DNA of 45,217 nt. Origin: WTAW01 sp964406575. Its GTDB lineage: Bacteria > Acidobacteriota > Aminicenantia > Aminicenantales > Aminicenantaceae. The notes under the pieces were generated by a model, which saw only the letters and a program-made list of their open reading frames with translations, did not search any database and had not been told where the DNA came from. The translations under genes were made by a program, and so were the position numbers. The DNA lies in NCBI GenBank assembly GCA_964406575.1, contig CAYOSH010000030.1:1-45217 (forward strand). The letters are read 5' to 3'. Shown here piece after piece: positions 40,599-45,217 of the stretch. Position 1 is the first letter of the stretch, and each line of letters begins with the position of its first letter.

Positions 40599-41783
40599 AT
40601 GTTTAAACGGCCCATTTATAAAGAGATCGTCAAGAGATTAAAGGAACCAAGACGCTTCATACAAGTGCTTTCTGGGCCCCGGCAAACAGGCAAAACGACA
40701 TTGGCACATCAAGTTATGGCAGAACAAAACATCCCGAGCCATTATGTTTCTGCAGATGAGCCCACCCTTAAGGACCGCATCTGGATCGAGCAACAATGGG
40801 AGACTGCTCGACTTAAAGTGAAATCCAAGAAAGGCGCCCTGTTTGTTCTTGACGAAGTCCAGAAGATTGACGGTTGGTCCGAGATCATAAAAAGGTTGTG
40901 GGATGAAGACTCTGCTAACCAGCTCGAACTGCATGTGTTGATATTGGGCTCATCGCCTTTACTGGTCCATAGAGGCCTTACTGAGAGCTTGACCGGCCGT
41001 TTTGAAATTATCCCTATCACACACTGGTCTTTTAAGGAGATGAGAGAAGCTTTCGATTGGAGCGTTGATGAATATGTGTTTTATGGAGGATATCCTGGTG
41101 CGGCCGCATTGATCGAAGATCAGAAAAGATGGGCAAGTTACATCAAGAACTCGCTCATAGAGACCACAATATTGCGGGATATCCTCTACATGAAACGTGT
41201 TGACAAGCCCGCGCTTCTTCGTCGGTTGTTTGAGCTTGGGTGTTTGTATTCCGGTCAAATTCTTTCTTACCAAAAGATGCTCGGACAGCTTCAAGATGCA
41301 GGCAATACAACAACCCTGGCGCATTATCTTAATTTACTGGAGGGAGCAGGCCTCCTTGCAGGATTGCCTAAATATGCAGGCCAGTGTTTTCGTCAAAGAG
41401 CCTCAAGCCCGAAGCTTCAAGTTCTCAATACAGCTCTCGTCTCCTCTCAATCTCTGCTGAGCTTTGAAGATGCGAAACAGGATAAGGATTTTTGGGGAAC
41501 ATTGGTTGAGTCGAGCGTTGGAGCGAGTTTGATGAATGGCATCAAAGGAGAGAATATCGAGCTTTTTTATTGGTCAAGCCGCAATCGGGAAGTGGATTTT
41601 ATTTTATCAAGGGGCGAGGCTTTGGTTGCTATCGAGGTCAAGAGTGGCCGCAGGAAGGTTGCTTTACCAGGAATAGATACATTCTCCAAAGAATTTCCGG
41701 TAAAAAGGAAGCTATTAGTAGGAGCCCAAGGGATCCCGATTGCAGATTTCCTCGTCACATCTCCTTCGCAATGGCTTAGATAA
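40599..41783 (+). CDS. AAA-type ATPase with DUF4143 domain
   Basis: A 394-residue ATPase of the AAA_14/DUF4143 family, common in archaea and in anaerobic bacteria. Motifs: Walker A GPRQTGKTT, Walker B LFVLDEVQKI, sensor-like LILGSSPLL, then FYGGYPGAA and the C-terminal DUF4143 part with a restriction-endonuclease-like core (REVDFILSRGE then AIEVKSG). The function of the family is unknown; nuclease or defence-related roles have been considered because of this fold. The start is ATG 40599 with AAGAGG upstream. An earlier ATG at 40545 lies inside the promoter and operator, so it is rejected. Confidence 0.9.
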   Translation: MFKRPIYKEIVKRLKEPRRFIQVLSGPRQTGKTTLAHQVMAEQNIPSHYVSADEPTLKDRIWIEQQWETARLKVKSKKGALFVLDEVQKIDGWSEIIKRLWDEDSANQLELHVLILGSSPLLVHRGLTESLTGRFEIIPITHWSFKEMREAFDWSVDEYVFYGGYPGAAALIEDQKRWASYIKNSLIETTILRDILYMKRVDKPALLRRLFELGCLYSGQILSYQKMLGQLQDAGNTTTLAHYLNLLEGAGLLAGLPKYAGQCFRQRASSPKLQVLNTALVSSQSLLSFEDAKQDKDFWGTLVESSVGASLMNGIKGENIELFYWSSRNREVDFILSRGEALVAIEVKSGRRKVALPGIDTFSKEFPVKRKLLVGAQGIPIADFLVTSPSQWLR

Positions 41784-41866
41784 TAATCAACTAAGCGCAG
41801 GTCATGATTTTAGCCTAGCACAAAACCGGAAGTTTTTGCTTTGCGTTGACACAATCATTATTCCAT

Positions 41867-41895
41867 TTGACTCTTCAATCGCAAATTTATATCCT
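41867..41895 (+). promoter_or_regulatory. promoter of kinase gene 3
   Basis: TTGACT (41867-41872) then CT, 17 bases of spacer, and TATCCT (41890-41895). It has the same layout as the promoters of kinases 1 and 2. Confidence 0.45.
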
Positions 41896-41921
41896 ATAAC
41901 TCTTATGGGAATAGAAATACC

Positions 41922-44759
41922 GTGTCATTAAAATGTCCGAAATGCAGATTTGATAATGCCGATAGTGCCAGTTTTTGTTCTGATTGTGGGACTCAATTGG
42001 GTCTTCCTAAGGATCTCCCTGAAGTCACGAAAACACTCAAGACTCCTTTCCCTCGATTTGCAGCGGGTACTGCAATAGCTAACAGATACGAGATCATCGA
42101 TGAGATCGGCAGAGGAGGGATGGGAGAGGTTTACCTTGCCGAGGACACCAATCTGAAACGCAAGGTTGCCATTAAAGTGCTCCCTCAACCATTTGCCCTG
42201 GACAAAGAAATGCTGGCGCGGTTTGAAAGAGAAGCAAGGCTGTTGGCCTCTCTTAACCATCCGAACATCGCTACCATTCATGGCCTTGAGAAGTCCGATG
42301 GACAGCAGTTTCTCGTGATGGAATTAGTAGAGGGAGAGACGCTGGCAGAGCGGATAAAAAAAGGGCCGTTGCCGCTAAATGAGGCACTCGAGGTATGCCA
42401 TCAGATAGCTGAGGGGCTCGAATCAGCTCATGAGAAAGGGATCATACACCGTGATCTTAAGCCCGCCAACGTCAAAGTCACGCCGGAAGGCAAAGTCAAA
42501 ATCTTGGATTTTGGCTTGGCCAAGGCCTTCGAGACTGCGGTTTCAGGCGAAGCGCCGGGTGCCGACCCTTCATTATCCCCGACGATTACAGTAGAAAGCA
42601 GCCGCTCAGGAGTGATTTTGGGCACTGCCGCCTACATGAGTCCTGAACAAGCCCGAGGGAAAACTCTGGACAAAAGAACGGACATCTGGTCTTTCGGCTG
42701 CGTTCTTTTTGAGGCAATCACGGGGCAACTGGCATTCAAGGGTGAGACGATATCAGATTCAATCGCAGCCATCCTGAAGAACGATCCTGATTGGAGTGCC
42801 ATTCCTGAGACAACGTCGATGAAGATCCGGGATTTATTGCGGCGATGCTTGCAGAAAGATCCCCACGATCGTCTTCATGACATCGCTGACGCCCGGATCG
42901 ATATTCAGGACGTCCTCACTGGACCGCCTGAGCAGATTGCTTCTACAGTTCGAACGACACCTAGGTGGCGCAGCATGTTCTGGGCAATGACTAGCTTCGC
43001 TTTTGTTCTGACCTGTGTTTTGCTATGGAGTCCTTGGCGAACAGCCAAACCTCAAGAACAGCTTATCAGCCGGTTTGCTATCAATCTTTCCCAGGGTGAA
43101 ACATTGGGATATGAAATTGGTCCCGCAGCTGTGCTTTCGCCAAATGGAACTCAGTTGATTTATGTGGTCCAGAAGAAAGAAACGACACAACTTTATTTGC
43201 GACCGATCCATGAATTTGAAGCCCAACCAATTTCAAGCACAGAAGGCGCTAAGGGGCCGTTCTTTTCCCCAGATGGGAGTTGGGTGGCTTTTCATGCCGA
43301 CGGCCTGTTGAAGAAGGTCTCGCTTCTCGGCGGTACCCCTCAGATCATCTGTGAAGCCAAATCTGGCCTCGGGGGAACCTGGAGTGAGGACGGCACAATC
43401 TACTTCGGAGACTGGTACAAAGCGAGTCTCATGAGTGTGCCTGCTGCAGGAGGTGATCCCGAGCGTGTGACCTCAGGTCTAAAAACCGTTAATGAAAAAA
43501 CATTTGAGCACTCTTATTTCTGGCCACAAATGCTGCCTGGAGGCAAGGCTTTATTGTATACCGTCTTCAACAATGTAGAAGATATGCATGTTGCCGCCTA
43601 CTCTTTGGAGAGTGGCGAACATAAGACTCTCATCGAGAGTGGCGGCCCCGCTCAATATCTTCCGACCGGTCATCTGATTTATGCCAGGGCAGGAGATCTA
43701 ATGGCGGTGTCATTCGATCTAAAAAAATTAGAAGTGACCGGATCGCCCTTGCCTGTTCTTGAGGGTATTCAAAGAGGCGAGTGGGGACTTGCCCACTTTG
43801 GCTTATCTAAGAGCGGATCGCTTGTTTTTGTCCCGGGAGTCAGCACACCCAGGGAGAATGGGCTCGTTTGGGTAGACCTTGAGGGAAGCGTTGAATCCTT
43901 GCCTTTCCCGCGCGGATTTTACCAGTCCCCGCGTCTTTCTCCAGATGGAAAGCAGCTGGTTGTAGCAAGACTAGAAACGGTCGCGAACCTGTGGATTTAT
44001 GGTTTGGAACGGAGAACTTCGAGGCGGTTAACAGACGAAAGTGGAAGCGAGTTCTGGGCCATATGGACACCTGATGGCAAACGCATAGTGTTTAATTCCA
44101 CACGAACGGGAAGATCGATGGTCCCTATGCTCTGGAAGCCTGCGGATGGAAGCGGTCCGGCAGAGCTATTTGCGGAGGGTGAATACCATCAACAGCCCAA
44201 ATCTTGGTCAGCCGACGGCAAATGGATGGTCCTGACAGAAGGATTGAATCCTAAGTCTGGAGTGGATATCTGGATGTTGAAACTCGACGGAGATCGCAAA
44301 CCTGAGCCCTTCCTCAATTCGCGGTTTAATGAGATTCATCCCATATTCTCACCGGATGGGCGTTGGATTGCCTATGTTACAGATGAATCAGGCAGGGAAG
44401 AAGTCTATGTGCGTCCTTTTCCTGGCCCAGGTAATATCATTCCAATTTCGACAGATGGAGGGATGGAGCCAGTTTGGCGCCCTAATGGAAAAGTGCTGTA
44501 CTATCGAGATGCCAGCGGCGATAAAATGATGGCGGTTTCTTTCCTTACCGAGCCCGAGCTCCGTGTGGGCAAGCCACAGCTCCTTTTTGAAGGAAGATAC
44601 TTAGGAGGCGCACCCTGGGGTCGAAATTATGATATTGCACCAGATGGCGAGCGGTTCATCATGATCACGGATGAAGAACAGAAACAAAAACCAACGCAAA
44701 TTAAAGTCATTCTCAACTGGTCTAAAGAGCTTAAACGCCTCGTCCCTTCAGAACATTAA
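41922..44759 (+). CDS. zinc-ribbon Ser/Thr protein kinase with beta-propeller output
   Basis: A 945-residue kinase with GTG start. The zinc ribbon is CPKC/CSDC (5-24). The Hanks kinase lies at about 50-325, with GRGGMGEVYLAED, AIKVLPQ, HRDLKPAN from 176, DFGLAKAF and GTAAYMSPEQ. A membrane helix lies near 350-368. The rest is a WD40/PD40-like propeller with repeated FSPDG-type blades (SPNGTQLIYV, FFSPDGSWVAF, LSPDGKQLVVA, FSPDGRWIAYV). This is a different output module from kinases 1 and 2. No clear ribosome-binding site is seen. It lies downstream of the AAA/DUF4143 gene without lipoprotein genes beside it. Confidence 0.92.
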   Translation: MSLKCPKCRFDNADSASFCSDCGTQLGLPKDLPEVTKTLKTPFPRFAAGTAIANRYEIIDEIGRGGMGEVYLAEDTNLKRKVAIKVLPQPFALDKEMLARFEREARLLASLNHPNIATIHGLEKSDGQQFLVMELVEGETLAERIKKGPLPLNEALEVCHQIAEGLESAHEKGIIHRDLKPANVKVTPEGKVKILDFGLAKAFETAVSGEAPGADPSLSPTITVESSRSGVILGTAAYMSPEQARGKTLDKRTDIWSFGCVLFEAITGQLAFKGETISDSIAAILKNDPDWSAIPETTSMKIRDLLRRCLQKDPHDRLHDIADARIDIQDVLTGPPEQIASTVRTTPRWRSMFWAMTSFAFVLTCVLLWSPWRTAKPQEQLISRFAINLSQGETLGYEIGPAAVLSPNGTQLIYVVQKKETTQLYLRPIHEFEAQPISSTEGAKGPFFSPDGSWVAFHADGLLKKVSLLGGTPQIICEAKSGLGGTWSEDGTIYFGDWYKASLMSVPAAGGDPERVTSGLKTVNEKTFEHSYFWPQMLPGGKALLYTVFNNVEDMHVAAYSLESGEHKTLIESGGPAQYLPTGHLIYARAGDLMAVSFDLKKLEVTGSPLPVLEGIQRGEWGLAHFGLSKSGSLVFVPGVSTPRENGLVWVDLEGSVESLPFPRGFYQSPRLSPDGKQLVVARLETVANLWIYGLERRTSRRLTDESGSEFWAIWTPDGKRIVFNSTRTGRSMVPMLWKPADGSGPAELFAEGEYHQQPKSWSADGKWMVLTEGLNPKSGVDIWMLKLDGDRKPEPFLNSRFNEIHPIFSPDGRWIAYVTDESGREEVYVRPFPGPGNIIPISTDGGMEPVWRPNGKVLYYRDASGDKMMAVSFLTEPELRVGKPQLLFEGRYLGGAPWGRNYDIAPDGERFIMITDEEQKQKPTQIKVILNWSKELKRLVPSEH

Positions 44760-44786
44760 TTAGAACTTTTGACCATAGAGCATTAG

Positions 44787-44876
44787 GAGAAATTGCTCTC
44801 CCTATGGAAGGATGGCGAGCCCGGTATGGCTGAGGTGGATGATGCGAGGGAGAGGATGGCGGGATTAAAGGAATAA
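44787..44876 (+). pseudogene. orphan C-terminal TPR-kinase tail, copy 3
   Basis: After the kinase 3 stop and a further in-frame stop, the sequence reads LWKDGEPGMAEVDDARERM then a short end and TAA. This tail belongs to TPR proteins, yet kinase 3 itself ends in a propeller, so it cannot be that gene's own former end by point mutation. The TAA overlaps the next ATG. Confidence 0.65.
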
Positions 44877-45217
44877 TGACAAATACAATTCAGGAAAAAT
44901 TGGATGAAATTCTGAAAGATTTGCCTCCTGATAAGCTGGGGGGCTATATAATGAACTCTATGAGTTCATGTACAAATCAATTATAAGCCTACTTCAAGAT
45001 TCTATAGCAGGGCCGGGAATATCAGATCGGCAGATTGAAACAGCATGGGAGTTCGCGGAAGTAATGCCTGATACTGAAGCAACCAAGGAACTATTAGAAT
45101 TCCTGGAGAGTGAAGAGGTACATAAAGCCCTTACAAGAGGCGCCCAAGAATGGGTGTGTCGGATTTTCTGTGTAAACTCCTTTTTTGCATTTAAACATAT
45201 TTTCCCAAACAGTCTTC
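44876..45217 (+). pseudogene. frameshifted hypothetical gene, cut by the window end
   Basis: ATG 44876 opens MTNTIQEKLDEILKDLPPDKL and stops at codon 37. After a run of six G (44938-44943) another frame continues without stop to the window end (LYNELYEFMYKSIISLLQ, then TAWEFAEVMPDTEATKELLEFL). One inserted or deleted G would join both parts. I do not recognise the protein; it looks helical and acidic. It may be a true frameshift or a sequencing error in the G run. Confidence 0.55.

Overview
The window looks like a chromosome segment of a Gram-negative-type bacterium. It carries lipoproteins with lipoboxes, MurA and MurB, and no archaeal or plasmid hallmarks. Zinc-ribbon Ser/Thr kinases with TolB-like, TPR or beta-propeller outputs, an AAA/DUF4143 ATPase and PATAN/DUF4388-type modules suggest the Acidobacteriota/Aminicenantota neighbourhood. 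That placement is inference from gene style, not a measured phylogeny. The left two thirds is dense housekeeping sequence; the right third is AT-richer and accessory.

Layout. 1-5 kb: tRNA-Val, then a ribosome-associated operon rplU-rpmA-obgE-(nadD+rsfS fusion), followed by rlmH, a DksA/TraR zinc-finger protein and a ComF-like phosphoribosyltransferase. 5-12 kb: a convergent Hsp20 gene; a minus-strand unit for NAD synthesis (a separate glutaminase-like subunit plus nadE) ending in rsmI; a PATAN/J-domain/TPR protein; ligA. 12-19 kb: a secreted TPR protein, murB, a DUF2520 dehydrogenase-like gene, a NYN RNase-like gene, a UPF0173 metallo-hydrolase, a HIT protein and murA. 19-29 kb: an amino-acid-flavoured cluster (PLP aminotransferase, cupin, atypical SDR, a 410-residue protein I do not recognise, an ACT-less homoserine dehydrogenase, a secreted M55 peptidase), then citrate synthase, lemA and an htpX-like protease. 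The spacers at 24.3-29 kb carry small palindromes of one family.

From tRNA-Asp (29.28 kb) onward the character changes. A degenerate tRNA-Arg and, about 11 kb later, a second tRNA 3' fragment bracket a set of lipoprotein genes that alternate between two leader types and are interleaved with zinc-ribbon Ser/Thr kinase genes. The leaders, and in one family also the tails, are nearly the same at DNA level while the mature cores differ (flavodoxin, SgcJ/DUF4440-like, SnoaL-like). Each of the three kinases is followed by a small orphan copy of the C-terminal end of another TPR protein. The best candidate for an undescribed system is this array: surface lipoproteins made from swappable cores behind constant leaders, paired with membrane kinases whose 3' ends also look exchanged. 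I see no integrase, transposase, reverse transcriptase or CRISPR array in the window.
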